Assembly: GCF_018729455.1 (NCBI RefSeq) | Contig: NZ_JAHHZF010000003.1 | Coordinates: 409,052-473,051 of the forward strand | DNA from: Prosthecodimorpha staleyi | GTDB lineage: Bacteria > Pseudomonadota > Alphaproteobacteria > Rhizobiales > Ancalomicrobiaceae | DNA: 64,000 bases | Reading direction: 5' to 3' | Shown: positions 17,424 to 29,147 of the stretch, in pieces | Layout of the letters: each line of letters opens with the position of its first letter | Numbering within the stretch: the stretch's first letter is position 1 | Position numbers and translations under genes: made by a program | The notes under the pieces: generated by a model | What the model was told of the DNA's origin: nothing | The model's database searches: none | Seen by the model: the letters and a program-made list of their open reading frames with translations, nothing else

Positions 17424-18581
17424 TCAGCCGACCGCCTTCAGCACCTCGCGGGCGATGACCAGACGCTGGATTTCGCTGGTGCCCTCGTAGATGGTCGTGA
17501 TGCGGGCGTCACGGGCATGGCGTTCGAGCGGCAGGTCGCGGATATAGCCGGCGCCACCATGCAACTGCAGCGCCGTGTAGGTGGCGCGCTGGGCCGCCTC
17601 GGTGGCGAAGAGCTTGGCCATGGAGGCCTCGCGCGCGAAGGGCCGGCCGTTCTCCTTCAGCCAGGCCGCCTGCAGGATCAGGAGCCGGGCGGCCTCCAGC
17701 TCGGTCTCCCGGTCGGCGATCATCCACTGCACGCCCTGCATGTCGGCGATGGTGCGGTCGAACTGACGGCGTTCCTTGACGTAGCGCTCAGCCGCCGTCA
17801 TGGCCGCCCGGGCGATGCCGAAGGCGAGCGAGGCAACGCCGATGCGACCGCCGGCCAATTCGCCGACCGCCGTGCGGAAGCCGTCGTTGAGCCGGCCCAT
17901 CAGGGCGGAAGCCGGCACCCGGCAGGCCTCGAAGCGGATCTCATTGGTGGCCGAGCCGGTCTGCCCCATCTTGGTCTCGGCCTTGCCGACGACCAGCCCG
18001 GGCGTGCCGGCCTCGACCAGGAAGCAGGAGATGCCCTTGCCCTTCGGGGCCTCAGGATCGGTCACCGCCCAGACGATGTAGAGCCCGGCATATTCGCCGG
18101 AGGTGATGTAGAGCTTGGCCCCGTCGAGCACCCATTCGTTGCCGTCCATGCGGGCGCGCGCGACCATGCCGGCCGGGTCGGAGCCGGCGCCGGCCTCGGT
18201 CAGGCAGAAGGCCGCGGCCGGATAGGTGCCGTCGCAAATCCGCGGGAGATGGGTCGCCCGCTGCTCCTCGGAGCCGACCGCCTGGATCACCTCGGCGGCC
18301 ATGTTGGTGACCGAGGTGGTCACCGCCGTCGCCGCGCAGCCGGCGGCCAGTTCCTGGATGGCGAGCGCGAAGGCGATCGTGCCGGCTTCCGAGCCGCCGT
18401 ATTCGGCGCGGACATTGAGGCCCATGAAGCCCTGGGCGGCCAGTTCGCGCAGATTGCCGAGAAACTCGGCGCGGCCCTCGCCGCGATCGAGGCCGGCGGC
18501 GAGCGGCTCCAGCCGGTCGGCGGCGATGCGCCGGGCGGTCTCGGCGATCAGGCTCTGCTCTTCGGTCGGGGCGAAATCCAT
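17424..18581 (-). CDS. Acyl-CoA dehydrogenase
   Basis: A 385-residue FAD-dependent acyl-CoA dehydrogenase, the normal length. The N-terminal helical domain, FAD-contact segments (AFCLTEAGAGSD; LDGAKLYITSGEYAG) and C-terminal helical domain are complete. The catalytic base is the glutamate in TTIYEGTSEIQRLVI close to the C-terminus, typical of short/branched-chain members. It oxidises an acyl-CoA thioester to the 2-enoyl form and passes electrons to ETF. The chain-length preference cannot be told. The sulfotransferase-like gene precedes it on the same strand with only a 16-bp gap, but a functional link is unclear. Confidence 0.93.
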   Translation of the reverse strand: MDFAPTEEQSLIAETARRIAADRLEPLAAGLDRGEGRAEFLGNLRELAAQGFMGLNVRAEYGGSEAGTIAFALAIQELAAGCAATAVTTSVTNMAAEVIQAVGSEEQRATHLPRICDGTYPAAAFCLTEAGAGSDPAGMVARARMDGNEWVLDGAKLYITSGEYAGLYIVWAVTDPEAPKGKGISCFLVEAGTPGLVVGKAETKMGQTGSATNEIRFEACRVPASALMGRLNDGFRTAVGELAGGRIGVASLAFGIARAAMTAAERYVKERRQFDRTIADMQGVQWMIADRETELEAARLLILQAAWLKENGRPFAREASMAKLFATEAAQRATYTALQLHGGAGYIRDLPLERHARDARITTIYEGTSEIQRLVIAREVLKAVG

Positions 18582-18597
18582 GGCTCGGCGGCTCCGC

Positions 18598-19302
18598 TCA
18601 GAATTCGTAGCCCATCAGGGCGATCTCGCGCGCGCAATGGCGGCCGATCAGGCTGCGGGTGGCGTCGTCATAGTGGCGGCGATAGTCCCCGTCCGGGCGC
18701 AACCCACCCTTGGAACGCGGCAGGTCGACGGGCGCATCGATGCCGACGCGGGCGAGAATGTCGGCGAGATCGGCTTCGAGCGTCTCGTAGCGGCCGATCT
18801 TGTCGACCGCGACCGTGCCGTCGATCGAATAGATCGGGAAGCCGCGCACGCGCCGTCCCTCCACCGCCGTGAAGGTCTTGAAGTCGGGGCGGGCCGCCTC
18901 CGACTGGTGCCGGGTCGCCCAGTACCAGGAGGACACCTGCCGGTCCCACGGATTGCGTTCGAAGGCGAACTTGAAATAGCCCGACCAGACGTCGTGGCCG
19001 ACATATTGCCGGACGAGCCGGGCCGGGATGTGGTTGTAGTAGTCGAACCGCCGGTCCGGCCGGCCGGCCCAGCGCCCGACCATGCCGGGCAGCCGCGCGC
19101 CCCAGCGCTTCCAGCCGAGCGGACCCGGCGCGCGCAGATAGTTGGCGGGCCGGTGCGGCGCGCGCTTCGGCTCGTCCTCCGCGCTGACCGGCGTGGCGAT
19201 GTCGTCGGGACCGAGAAACCGGGACAGGAACAACTCGATCGAGGTGCCGGCCGCCTTGCCGGTCTTGAGGAAGATGAACCGGTGTCGATGGGAAATGATC
19301 AT
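18598..19302 (-). CDS. Sulfotransferase family 2-like protein
   Basis: A 234-residue PAPS-dependent sulfotransferase-like protein. HRFIFLKTGKAAGTSIE at the N-terminus is the 5'-phosphosulfate-binding loop (Lys-Thr-Gly-Lys with Gly-Thr-Ser), and FKFAFERNPWDRQVSSWYW around residue 125 is the 3'-phosphate site with the conserved Arg and Ser. ATG 19302 starts just before the core strand. Related bacterial enzymes sulfate glycans or Nod factors; the acceptor here is not evident, as no glycan operon surrounds it. Confidence 0.82.
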   Translation of the reverse strand: MIISHRHRFIFLKTGKAAGTSIELFLSRFLGPDDIATPVSAEDEPKRAPHRPANYLRAPGPLGWKRWGARLPGMVGRWAGRPDRRFDYYNHIPARLVRQYVGHDVWSGYFKFAFERNPWDRQVSSWYWATRHQSEAARPDFKTFTAVEGRRVRGFPIYSIDGTVAVDKIGRYETLEADLADILARVGIDAPVDLPRSKGGLRPDGDYRRHYDDATRSLIGRHCAREIALMGYEF

Positions 19303-19593
19303 GGTGCCTGGCCGCCGCGCGTTTCCCGAATGTCTAACCGATCGGGCTGCAGCACGATAGGGATTCGGGCTCGGCCGACCCATCAGCGGAGGTGATGGGA
19401 CGACTGCAAAACATGAACTGGACAGCGGGTGTCGGGCGGCGCACTGATCCGGGCTTCGCCGGAACCTGTCCCCGTCGGGTGGAAGCGTCCGTTCGGGGGG
19501 CAGGTTCCCGTTTCAAGAGCCAGAGCCGGTTTCCGGGCGGCGGGTCGCGCCGAGCCGGTCCGGCTGTCGCCATCCGGGACGAAACCATTGTCC

Positions 19594-20520
19594 GTGACCT
19601 CCGCCGCCGCTCCGATGCCGCGCGCCGCTGCCGAGCGCCGCCCCTTCGGCCGGGTCGAACTCGCCCTCTATGCGGTAACGGTCTTCGCCTGGTCGACGAG
19701 TTGGATCGCGCTGCGCAACCAGCTCGGCGTGGTGGCGCCGGAAGTCTCCTTGGTCTGGCGCTTCCTGCTCGCGGCGATCCTGATGTTCGGTTGGGTCGCC
19801 GCCCGCGGCCTGCCGCTCGCCTTCCCGGTCCGCACGCACGGCCGCTTCGCCCTGATGGGCCTCTTGATGTTCTCGACCAATTTCGCGCTCTTCTACCATG
19901 GCGGCCAGCACCTCGCCTCCGGTCTGCTGTCGGTGGTGTTCTCGCTGACCTCCGTCTTCAATCTGCTGCTCGGCTTCGCGATCGACGGCACCCGGCCCGG
20001 TCCGCGTGCGCTGGCCGGCGCGCTGCTCGGCTTCGCGGGCGTGGCGCTCTTGTTCTGGCCGGAAATCCACGGCCAGACCTTCGATCCGGAAGCGGCTCTC
20101 GGGCTCGGTCTTTGCGCCGCCGGAACGCTCTGCTTCTGCCTGGGCAATCAGGTCTCCGGCCGGGTCCAGGCGGCCGGCGTGCCGGTCCTCTCGGCCAATG
20201 CCTGGGGGATGGCCTACGGCACCGGGTTTCTGACCGTCGCGGCGGTCGCGCGCGGCGCCACCTTCACGGTCGAGCCGAATGCGACCTATTTGGTCTCGCT
20301 GGTCTGGCTGTCGGTGGTCTCCTCGGTCGTCGCCTTCTGGGCCTATCTGAACCTGCTCGGCCGCATCGGCGCCGGACGCGCCGGCTATGCCACGGTGCTG
20401 TTTCCGGTCTTCGCCCTGATCATCTCGACGCTGTTCGAGGGCTATCGCTGGAGCCTGCCGGCGCTGGCCGGGCTGGCACTGGTCGCCTGCGGCAACGTCC
20501 TGGTGCTGCGCCGCCGCTAA
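19594..20520 (+). CDS. EamA/DMT-family transporter
   Basis: A roughly 308-residue polytopic membrane protein with about ten hydrophobic helices arranged as two EamA repeats, the drug/metabolite transporter pattern. Recognisable parts are YAVTVFAWSTSWIALRNQLG in helix 1 and the second repeat near YLVSLVWLSVVSSVVAFWAY. The substrate cannot be predicted. The start is uncertain: GTG 19594 and ATG 19615 both precede the first helix and neither has a strong ribosome-binding site. It is divergent from the sulfotransferase gene across a 291-bp gap and converges on xseA. Confidence 0.87.
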   Translation: MTSAAAPMPRAAAERRPFGRVELALYAVTVFAWSTSWIALRNQLGVVAPEVSLVWRFLLAAILMFGWVAARGLPLAFPVRTHGRFALMGLLMFSTNFALFYHGGQHLASGLLSVVFSLTSVFNLLLGFAIDGTRPGPRALAGALLGFAGVALLFWPEIHGQTFDPEAALGLGLCAAGTLCFCLGNQVSGRVQAAGVPVLSANAWGMAYGTGFLTVAAVARGATFTVEPNATYLVSLVWLSVVSSVVAFWAYLNLLGRIGAGRAGYATVLFPVFALIISTLFEGYRWSLPALAGLALVACGNVLVLRRR

Positions 20521-20578
20521 GCGGAGACTGCGGACGGGGCCAGACTGCCGTGTCTGTCGGACCAGACTTCTCGCGTCC

Positions 20579-22186
20579 TCAGAACAGATTGCCCTGCTCG
20601 CCCGACCGGACCTCACGCCGGCGCGGCCGGGCCGCGACCGGTTTCGCCGGTGCGGGCGGCTCGACGGCAGAGCCCACGGGTCCCGCGGGTCCGCCGGCAT
20701 CGGCGCCATCGACGGTCGCCCGGACCCGGCCGTCGGCGAATTCCAACGCAACGCCGTCGCCCGGCGCCAGCGCGGCCGCGGAGCGCACCGGACGGCCATC
20801 GGGTCCGGCGACCAGAACGAAGCCGCGCGCCAGCACCGCCTTGTAGGAGAGCGTCGCCAGCAGGCGTCCGGCCGCGTCGAGCCGGTCGCGGCGACGCTCG
20901 ACTTGGCGCAGAAAAGCCGCGTCGAGCCGGCGGCCGAGCCCATCGGAACGTTCCGCGCCGCGTTCGAGACGCGCGAACAGGGGTTCTGCCCGGAGCCGGC
21001 CGGAGAGCCGCGCCAGCGCTGCGGTGCGACGCTCGCCGAGCACCGCGACCGCACGCAGGCCGCGTTCGCCGAGCCGATCGAGCCGTTCCCGGCCGAGCCG
21101 CAGGGCGCGCGCCAGGAGATCGGGCGACAGGCGCGCCGAGGCGCGGGCGAAGCGGGTGGCGTGGATGCGGGTCGCCTCGCCCAGGGCCTGCGAGAGACGG
21201 CCGGCAGCGAGGTCGAGCCGCTGGCGCCGGGTCGCCAGGAAGGATTCGGGTGAGCCGAGCGCGCGGGCGGCCGACCGCAGCGCATTGCGGCGGGCCTCCA
21301 TCGAGCGGACCGTGGTCTGCCAGAGCCGACCGTCGAGTGAGGCGACCTTGCCGATCAGGTCCGAGCGTACCGGCACAACCATCTCGGCCGCCCCGGTCGG
21401 GGTCGGCGCGCGCAGGTCGGCGGCATGGTCGATCAGGGTCCAGTCGGTCTCGTGGCCGACCGCGGAGACCAGAGGGATGCGGCTCGCCGCGGCCGCGCGC
21501 ACCACGATCTCCTCGTTGAAGCCCCACAGATCCTCCAGGCTGCCGCCCCCGCGCGCCACGATCAGCACGTCGGGGCGCGGAATGCGGCCGTCCGGGGCGA
21601 GCGCGTTGAAGCCCTCGATCGCCGCCGCCACCTCGCGCGCCGAAGTCTCGCCCTGCACGCGCACCGGCCAGACCAGGACGCGGGTCGGGAAGCGGTCGGC
21701 GAGACGGTGCAGGATGTCGCGGATCACCGCGCCGGTCGGCGAGGTGACGACGCCGATGACGCGCGGCAGGAACGGCAGCTTCTTCTTGCGGCCGGCATCG
21801 AACAGGCCCTCGGCGCCGAGCTTGCGGCGCCGTTCCTCCAGGAGCGCCATCAGGGCGCCGGCGCCGGCCGGCTCCAGGCTGTCGATCACGATCTGGTATT
21901 TCGAGCCGCCCGGGAAGGTCGTCACCCGCCCGGTCGCGATCACTTCCAACCCCTCTTCGGGCTTGAAGCGCAACCGCGCCATCGCCTGGCGCCAGATCAC
22001 CGCCTCGATCTTGGCGCCCTCGTCCTTCAGCGCGAAATAGGCATGGCCGGAGGAATGCGGTCCCCGATAGCCGGAGATCTCGCCGCGCACGCGCACCTGG
22101 CCGAAGCCGTCCTCGATCGTCCGGCGAATCGAGTAGCTGAGCTCGGAGACGGTGAATTCGGGGGTGTTCGGCAGCGGTTCGGCCAA
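20579..22186 (-). CDS. xseA: Exodeoxyribonuclease VII large subunit
   Basis: A 535-residue XseA. An N-terminal OB fold (about 10-105: [21 protein letters not shown]) is followed by the catalytic domain ([36 protein letters not shown]), a long Arg-rich coiled-coil region and a C-terminal segment ending in a basic tail. With XseB it degrades single-stranded DNA in both directions. xseB is not adjacent, which is common. A complete gene, slightly longer than E. coli XseA because of a Pro/Ala-rich C-terminal extension. Confidence 0.96.
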   Translation of the reverse strand: MAEPLPNTPEFTVSELSYSIRRTIEDGFGQVRVRGEISGYRGPHSSGHAYFALKDEGAKIEAVIWRQAMARLRFKPEEGLEVIATGRVTTFPGGSKYQIVIDSLEPAGAGALMALLEERRRKLGAEGLFDAGRKKKLPFLPRVIGVVTSPTGAVIRDILHRLADRFPTRVLVWPVRVQGETSAREVAAAIEGFNALAPDGRIPRPDVLIVARGGGSLEDLWGFNEEIVVRAAAASRIPLVSAVGHETDWTLIDHAADLRAPTPTGAAEMVVPVRSDLIGKVASLDGRLWQTTVRSMEARRNALRSAARALGSPESFLATRRQRLDLAAGRLSQALGEATRIHATRFARASARLSPDLLARALRLGRERLDRLGERGLRAVAVLGERRTAALARLSGRLRAEPLFARLERGAERSDGLGRRLDAAFLRQVERRRDRLDAAGRLLATLSYKAVLARGFVLVAGPDGRPVRSAAALAPGDGVALEFADGRVRATVDGADAGGPAGPVGSAVEPPAPAKPVAARPRRREVRSGEQGNLF

Positions 22187-22232
22187 GGGCGGGCTCCTCC
22201 CGGGCGAGGGTTGCCGGCTCGCCGGCCGTCCG

Positions 22233-23096
22233 TCAACCCGGAACCGCGGTGAACAGGTCCGGCACCGCGCGCAGGCATGCGAGAACCGCCCGAACCGGTC
22301 CCGAGCGCATCAGGTCGCTATGCGCCACGAACCAGACCTCGCGCTCGATGATCAGCCGATCCGGCGGGACGGCGATCAGCCCCGCATCGGCCCGCCCCAG
22401 AAAGTCGGGAAGGACCGCGATGCCGCCACCCGCGCGCGCGGCGGCCTGCTGGATCTCCAGGCTGCTGGCCATGAATGCCATCGGGCGCCCGGCCGCAAAG
22501 GCTTCCAGCGCGGCCTGCTGGGGCGGCAGCGTGGGCGCGCCGTCGTAGCCGATGAAGCGCCATTCGGCCGGCAGGCAGGAGGCGAGGTAGCCTGGGCTCG
22601 CATAGAGGCGGAAGCCGATCCGGCCGAGCCGGGTGATGGTCAGATCGCCGCTTTCAGGCCGCGTGAGCCGGATGGCCACGTCGGCCTCGCCGCGGTCGAG
22701 CGATGCGGTCCGCGCCTCGCCCACCATGCGTATCGTCAGGCCCGGATGGCGCGCCTGCAGGCCGACGAGCGGGGCCGCCAGGATCGCCGCCGCCACGGCA
22801 GGCGGTGCGCTCACCGTCACGGTGCCCTGCAGGTCGGTGCGCGTGGCCTCCGCCAGGCGCCGCGCCGCCTGCGCCTCCGCCTCCATGCGCGCGGCAATGG
22901 CGGCCAGGCGCAATCCCTCCTCGGTCAGCGTCCAGCGGCGGCCGCGCCGGTCGACCAGCGGCACGGCCAGGGTGCGCTCCAGCGACAGGATCCGGCGAGC
23001 CACCGTCGCATGTTCGATGCCCAGGCGCCGCGCCGCGGCCGAGAGCGAGCCGGCTTCGGCGAGGGCGGCAAAATGGCGAAGGTCGTCCCAATCCAT
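22233..23096 (-). CDS. LysR-family transcriptional regulator
   Basis: A 287-residue LTTR with an N-terminal winged HTH ([36 protein letters not shown]) and a C-terminal effector-binding domain. It is divergent from the quinone oxidoreductase at 23186, with 89 bp between starts, the classic layout in which the LysR protein controls its neighbour. A T-N10-A-like palindromic stretch (TGAATTTTCTCA at 23100-23111) sits just upstream of its own start and could be the autoregulatory site. The effector is unknown, though quinones or electrophiles would suit the neighbour. Confidence 0.93.
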   Translation of the reverse strand: MDWDDLRHFAALAEAGSLSAAARRLGIEHATVARRILSLERTLAVPLVDRRGRRWTLTEEGLRLAAIAARMEAEAQAARRLAEATRTDLQGTVTVSAPPAVAAAILAAPLVGLQARHPGLTIRMVGEARTASLDRGEADVAIRLTRPESGDLTITRLGRIGFRLYASPGYLASCLPAEWRFIGYDGAPTLPPQQAALEAFAAGRPMAFMASSLEIQQAAARAGGGIAVLPDFLGRADAGLIAVPPDRLIIEREVWFVAHSDLMRSGPVRAVLACLRAVPDLFTAVPG

Positions 23097-23185
23097 CGGT
23101 GAATTTTCTCACGGATCACGGGAAGCCATAGGGGATTTCCTCTCGGGTCGCCAGCTGCGAGACGTGCCCTGAGGAGGACCCGACC

Positions 23186-24157
23186 ATGGACCGGAAAGTG
23201 GAATTGATATCCGTCGGCGGCATCGAGAACCTGCGTATGGCAGAGTTCGAGCCGCCCGCCCCCGCTGCCGGCGAGATCCTGATCCGCCAGGACGCGATCG
23301 GCGTGAATTTTATCGACATCTATCAACGCACCGGGCTCTATCCCCTGCCCCTGCCGGCCGTGCTCGGCGTCGAAGCCACCGGCATCGTCGAAGCCCTGGG
23401 CGAGGCGGTGCAGGGTCTCAGGGTCGGTGACCGCATCGCCTATGCGGGCCTCCCGGGGGGCTATGCGACGCGGCGGGTGCTGCCGGGCTGGCGCGCCGTA
23501 CCGCTGCCCGGCGACATCGACACGAAAGCGGCGGCGGGCGGGTTCCTGCGCGCCCTGACGGCTCACATGCTCCTCACCCGCGTGTTTTCCGCCGGCCCGG
23601 GCAAGACCCTGCTGGTCCATGCGGCGGCAGGCGGCCTCGGCAGCATCCTGACGCGCTGGGCCAGGCGCAGCGGCTGCGTCGTGATCGGCACGGCCGGGTC
23701 GCCCGACAAGGCCGAAATCGCGCGGGCGAACGGCGCCGATCATGTCATCGTCGGCCGCGACGCGGATGTCGTCGGCGAGACGCGGCGGCTGACCGGCGGG
23801 ACGGGCGTCGATTTCGCGATCGACGGCATCGGCGGCACCATGCTGGCCCGCACCTTGGACTGCGTGCGCAAGTTCGGCACGGTCGCGTCGGTCGGCCAGG
23901 CTGCCGGCCCCATTCCGCCGATCAGAGCGGAGGATCTGGGGCCGATCCGATCCATCGCGCTGGCGCGGCCGAGCGTCATGGCCTACGCGGCCGAGCCGGA
24001 GACCTACCGCGCCGCCACCCGGGACGTCATCGGCGCCATCCGGGACGGGGTGATCGACGGCCGCATCGGGCGGGAATACCGGCTCGAGGACGCGCCGCGT
24101 GCCCAACACGACCTGGAGACCGGCGTCACGGCGGGCTGTTCCCTCCTGATCCCGTGA
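23186..24157 (+). CDS. Quinone oxidoreductase (zeta-crystallin-like, MDR family)
   Basis: A 323-residue NADPH-dependent medium-chain reductase without the catalytic zinc ligands, typical of quinone oxidoreductases. Visible are the substrate-side IGVNFIDIYQRTGLYPLPLP motif (about residues 35-54), the nucleotide-binding HAAAGGLGSILTRWARRSG (about 148-166) and ADHVIVGRDADVV. It is expected to reduce quinones by one electron in the cytoplasm. GAGGAGGACC precedes the start at 23186. It is divergent from, and probably controlled by, the LysR gene. Confidence 0.92.
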   Translation: MDRKVELISVGGIENLRMAEFEPPAPAAGEILIRQDAIGVNFIDIYQRTGLYPLPLPAVLGVEATGIVEALGEAVQGLRVGDRIAYAGLPGGYATRRVLPGWRAVPLPGDIDTKAAAGGFLRALTAHMLLTRVFSAGPGKTLLVHAAAGGLGSILTRWARRSGCVVIGTAGSPDKAEIARANGADHVIVGRDADVVGETRRLTGGTGVDFAIDGIGGTMLARTLDCVRKFGTVASVGQAAGPIPPIRAEDLGPIRSIALARPSVMAYAAEPETYRAATRDVIGAIRDGVIDGRIGREYRLEDAPRAQHDLETGVTAGCSLLIP

Positions 24158-24331
24158 TCGCCGGGCCGGCTCCGGCAACCGGGCGAGGTCCGGTTGCGGA
24201 CCGTCTGTGACCGCCATGCTTGCGATCCGCCCGGACCGGGCAGGCCGGCCCGGAATGGCGCCAGTGGCCTGCCGGGCCGAACCCGGCTAAGACAAGCCGC
24301 GTTGCAAGTTTGAAGTCGAATCAGTCGCGTC

Positions 24332-25087
24332 ATGCCGCCTCGCCAGGACTACCGCCTCCAACGCCTGTTCATCCGCCTGCCGCTCCGGGCCGGCGGACGG
24401 ATCGATCTCACGCGCGAACAGGCGAACTATCTCCTGAACGTGCTGCGGCTCGATGTCGGTGCCGAACTGCTGGTCTTCAACGGCCAGGACGGCGAATGGC
24501 GCGCACGGATCGTCGAGACGGGCCGGCGGCAGGGCGTGCTCGAATTCGTCGAACAGACGCGGCCGCAGACCAGTTCCGCCGACCTGCACTATCTGTTCGC
24601 CCCGCTCAAGATGGCGCGGCTCGACTACATGGTGCAGAAGGCGGTCGAGATGGGCTGCGGCATGCTGCGTCCGGTCATCACCCGCCACACCCAGGTCTCC
24701 CGCATCAATCTGGAGCGGATGGAGGCCAACGTCATCGAGGCGGCCGAGCAGTGCGGCATCCTGGCGATCCCGCGCATCGCCGAACCGGTCGAGTTCAAGG
24801 CGCTGGTCGACACCTGGCCGGGAGCCGAGGCCGGCCGGCGCATCCTGTTCTGCGACGAGGGCGAGGAGAATTCCGCGCCCGCGCCGGTCCTGGCGCGGCT
24901 GGCGCGTGGCCCCGTCGCGGTGCTGGTCGGCCCGGAGGGCGGTTTCTCGGAGGAGGAGCGGCTGGTGCTGCGCTCGAAGAGCTTCGTCACGCCGATTCCG
25001 CTCGGGCCGCGCATCCTGCGCGCCGACACCGCCGCGGTCGCCGCGATGGCGCTGGTCCAGGCCGCGATCGGCGACTGGGCGGAATAG
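24332..25087 (+). CDS. rsmE: 16S rRNA (uracil(1498)-N(3))-methyltransferase
   Basis: A 251-residue RsmE, a SPOUT-fold enzyme that methylates U1498 of 16S rRNA with S-adenosylmethionine. The N-terminal PUA-like domain contains [21 protein letters not shown], and the knotted SAM site is [16 protein letters not shown] with [18 protein letters not shown] near the C-terminus. The whole family pattern is intact. The spacing to the convergent J-protein gene is 41 bp. Confidence 0.95.
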   Translation: MPPRQDYRLQRLFIRLPLRAGGRIDLTREQANYLLNVLRLDVGAELLVFNGQDGEWRARIVETGRRQGVLEFVEQTRPQTSSADLHYLFAPLKMARLDYMVQKAVEMGCGMLRPVITRHTQVSRINLERMEANVIEAAEQCGILAIPRIAEPVEFKALVDTWPGAEAGRRILFCDEGEENSAPAPVLARLARGPVAVLVGPEGGFSEEERLVLRSKSFVTPIPLGPRILRADTAAVAAMALVQAAIGDWAE

Positions 25088-25128
25088 ACCGGCCGGGCCG
25101 GCGGCCGGGCATCCGGGACGACGAACCG

Positions 25129-27042
25129 TCAGGCCGGCGGGCCGGGGGGCCGGTCGGCGTTATCAGGTGGTGCTGGGGACCCGTTCGTGCCGCGGTCGAT
25201 GCTGGTGCGCAAGGCGTCCAGGCGGCGCTCGAAATCGGCCGATCGTGCCGGATAGTCAGGATGCCAGCCCTCGGGATAGACGGTGCGCAGGTCGGCCCGA
25301 AGCGCCTCGACGGCGGCATGATCGGCCGGGCTGTTCGCCTTGGCACCGAGTTCCTTCAGGACGCGGACCATGCTGGCGAGGCTGCGTTCGCGATGTTCGC
25401 GCCACAGGACGGCCCCCAGACGGGTATCGAGGCGGGCCGGATTGGCCTCCGGCATCAGCCGCTCGATGCGCGGCTCGGACAGGACGGCCGCATCGATCGC
25501 CATGGCGACGATGAACATGTCGACCATGACCAGATAGACGGCGGCGAACAGCACCGTGACGAGCCGCCAGGTCGGGCGCCGGGCGGCCAGGAAGGTCTTG
25601 CGCTTGTCGTTGCGGGCCTGCGCTTCGCGATCGGCCTCCTCGATCAGGTCGGTGACGTTCAGGATTTCCAGCTGTTGCGCATGGACGGCCAGCAGCGTGC
25701 GGCCGGCGAGGATCACCGCGACCAGGCCGATGAACAGCGGCCCGTTGCCGCCTGGATGGCGCGGATCGACCGCCATCGACATGGCGACGGCGAACAGGAC
25801 CGAGAGGCCCGCCGCCCAAAGCATGTAGCGATTGCGGCCGGCCCACCAGACCGGCAGGACGAAGGCGAGCGGCGAGAAGGACGGAACCAGCCGGCCCGCC
25901 CGCTGGGCGCGGCGGTAATAGCGCACCAGAGGATGATCCAGGCTGCCCAAATAGGCTTCGAGATCGAAGGGTTCGAGCAGCGGGAAACCGGTCTCGTCGC
26001 GGCGTGGCGTCGGCGGCGGCCCGGTCAGCGCCTCGATGGCCGCGACCAGCGGGCCGACCTCGGAGGCCCCGCCGACGATCCGGGCCAGACGGCGCACATC
26101 GCGATCCCAGCCGAACGCTTCCGCGGCCAGCCGCAGCACGGTCCGGGTCCGTTCGGGCAGGACCGGCGCCGCACCGCTGCCGTTGCGGCCGCGGCCGAGA
26201 TGACGGTCGAAGCCGCGCGCCAGCTGGGTCTCGAAGGCGAGGCGCTGGGTGATGTCGAGATCTTCCGCCGCCCCGATCAGTGCCTCCCAGGCCGGCGCAT
26301 GCCCGCCGCCCTGCCCGAACCACGGATCGTTCAGCAGCCGGTCGGCTTCGGCGGTCAGCGCCGCAAACCGGTCCGCCCTCGTATCGGGCTCCGGATCGAA
26401 CTCGGGTTCGGCGTCGGCATCCGGGCCGGGATCGGCCGGCTCCGGAACGGCGCGCGCCGGCTCGGGCGGAGCCGTCGGGGCTCCCGCTTCGGCCATGCGC
26501 AGGACGATGGTCTCGATCCGATCCTCCAGCCGGGAGGTCTCCGGCGGGGCGCGATCGTCCTCGTCGCCGAGCCGGGAGACCACCGTGCCCTCGGCCTCGG
26601 GCGCGGGGCGGCGGCCCGACCCGGCGGGATCGTCGTCGGCCCGATCCGCCAGAGGCGGTCCCTCGAGCCAATCCGCCAAAGGCGGCCCTACGAGCCCGTC
26701 CGCCAGAGGCGGCCCCTCGATCCTGCCATGGATTTGCGGGTCCGGTCCCGTCGGCAGGGCATCGGCGGCCGGCGGCTGCGGGACCGGCCCGGGCGCGTCT
26801 GCGGCAGATTCCATCGCCGCGATCGCATCGCCGTCGTCGTCATCTTCGTCAACATCGTCCGGGTCGGGACGGCCCCAGCCGTTGCGCGCCCATTGCAGGG
26901 CCACGTCGCGCGCCTCGACCAGACGCTGGAAGGCGGCAGGATCGTCGTCCGGGCGCGTGACCTTGAGCCGTGCCGCATAGGCGCGCTTCACGGCACGTTC
27001 GTCCGCATCCACCGGAAGACCGAGCAGGTCGTGCGCCCACAT
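25129..27042 (-). CDS. Membrane-anchored atypical J-domain protein, partner of the adjacent Hsp70
   Basis: A 637-residue protein. The first 60 residues form a J-like domain (HDLLGLPVDADERAVKRAYAARLK... DPAAFQRLVEARDVAL), but the HPD tripeptide is replaced by RPD, as in the E. coli DjlB/DjlC-type partners of HscC. A long acidic, Pro-rich spacer follows, containing three near repeats of GPPLAD (about residues 113-135), then a helical region and three likely membrane helices (about 410-425, 440-460 and 495-520) before a soluble tail. It begins three bases after the hscC stop, so the two are one operon. A co-chaperone role is inferred from family and neighbour. Confidence 0.82.
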   Translation of the reverse strand: MWAHDLLGLPVDADERAVKRAYAARLKVTRPDDDPAAFQRLVEARDVALQWARNGWGRPDPDDVDEDDDDGDAIAAMESAADAPGPVPQPPAADALPTGPDPQIHGRIEGPPLADGLVGPPLADWLEGPPLADRADDDPAGSGRRPAPEAEGTVVSRLGDEDDRAPPETSRLEDRIETIVLRMAEAGAPTAPPEPARAVPEPADPGPDADAEPEFDPEPDTRADRFAALTAEADRLLNDPWFGQGGGHAPAWEALIGAAEDLDITQRLAFETQLARGFDRHLGRGRNGSGAAPVLPERTRTVLRLAAEAFGWDRDVRRLARIVGGASEVGPLVAAIEALTGPPPTPRRDETGFPLLEPFDLEAYLGSLDHPLVRYYRRAQRAGRLVPSFSPLAFVLPVWWAGRNRYMLWAAGLSVLFAVAMSMAVDPRHPGGNGPLFIGLVAVILAGRTLLAVHAQQLEILNVTDLIEEADREAQARNDKRKTFLAARRPTWRLVTVLFAAVYLVMVDMFIVAMAIDAAVLSEPRIERLMPEANPARLDTRLGAVLWREHRERSLASMVRVLKELGAKANSPADHAAVEALRADLRTVYPEGWHPDYPARSADFERRLDALRTSIDRGTNGSPAPPDNADRPPGPPA

Positions 27043-27045
27043 GGA

Positions 27046-28743
<1,698 letters not shown>

Positions 28744-29147
28744 GCGTGATCCGTCCATTCCGTCCCGGCCGCTCGAACCTCCCGATGCCGGCCGGCGGCA
28801 GGAGCATTCTATCTCTTCACGACCGAAACCGCTCGCCTTCGACGGGTCGGGCCGATCCGTCGGCAGGCGGGCGGCCCCAGGCGACCGTTCGCCCGCCACT
28901 CTAAGGGGCTCCTCCGCGAAGCTCCAGCGCCGAGGCTGCCAAGCCGATTGGAAGAGCATGGCCGCAGCCGCCCGGCCCTGCCGCAGCCGGCCCGATACTG
29001 CAGCGCTGCGAAACGGGCCGTTGAGGAAAACGCGTTTGTCGGCTCCCGGCCCTGTCGCTATGGTGCCGCCCCCGACCGTCCGGCGTCCGCCGGATTCCAG
29101 CATCAGGACCGCCGGCCTTGAACCGGCCGTCGTCCAGGAGCCGACCC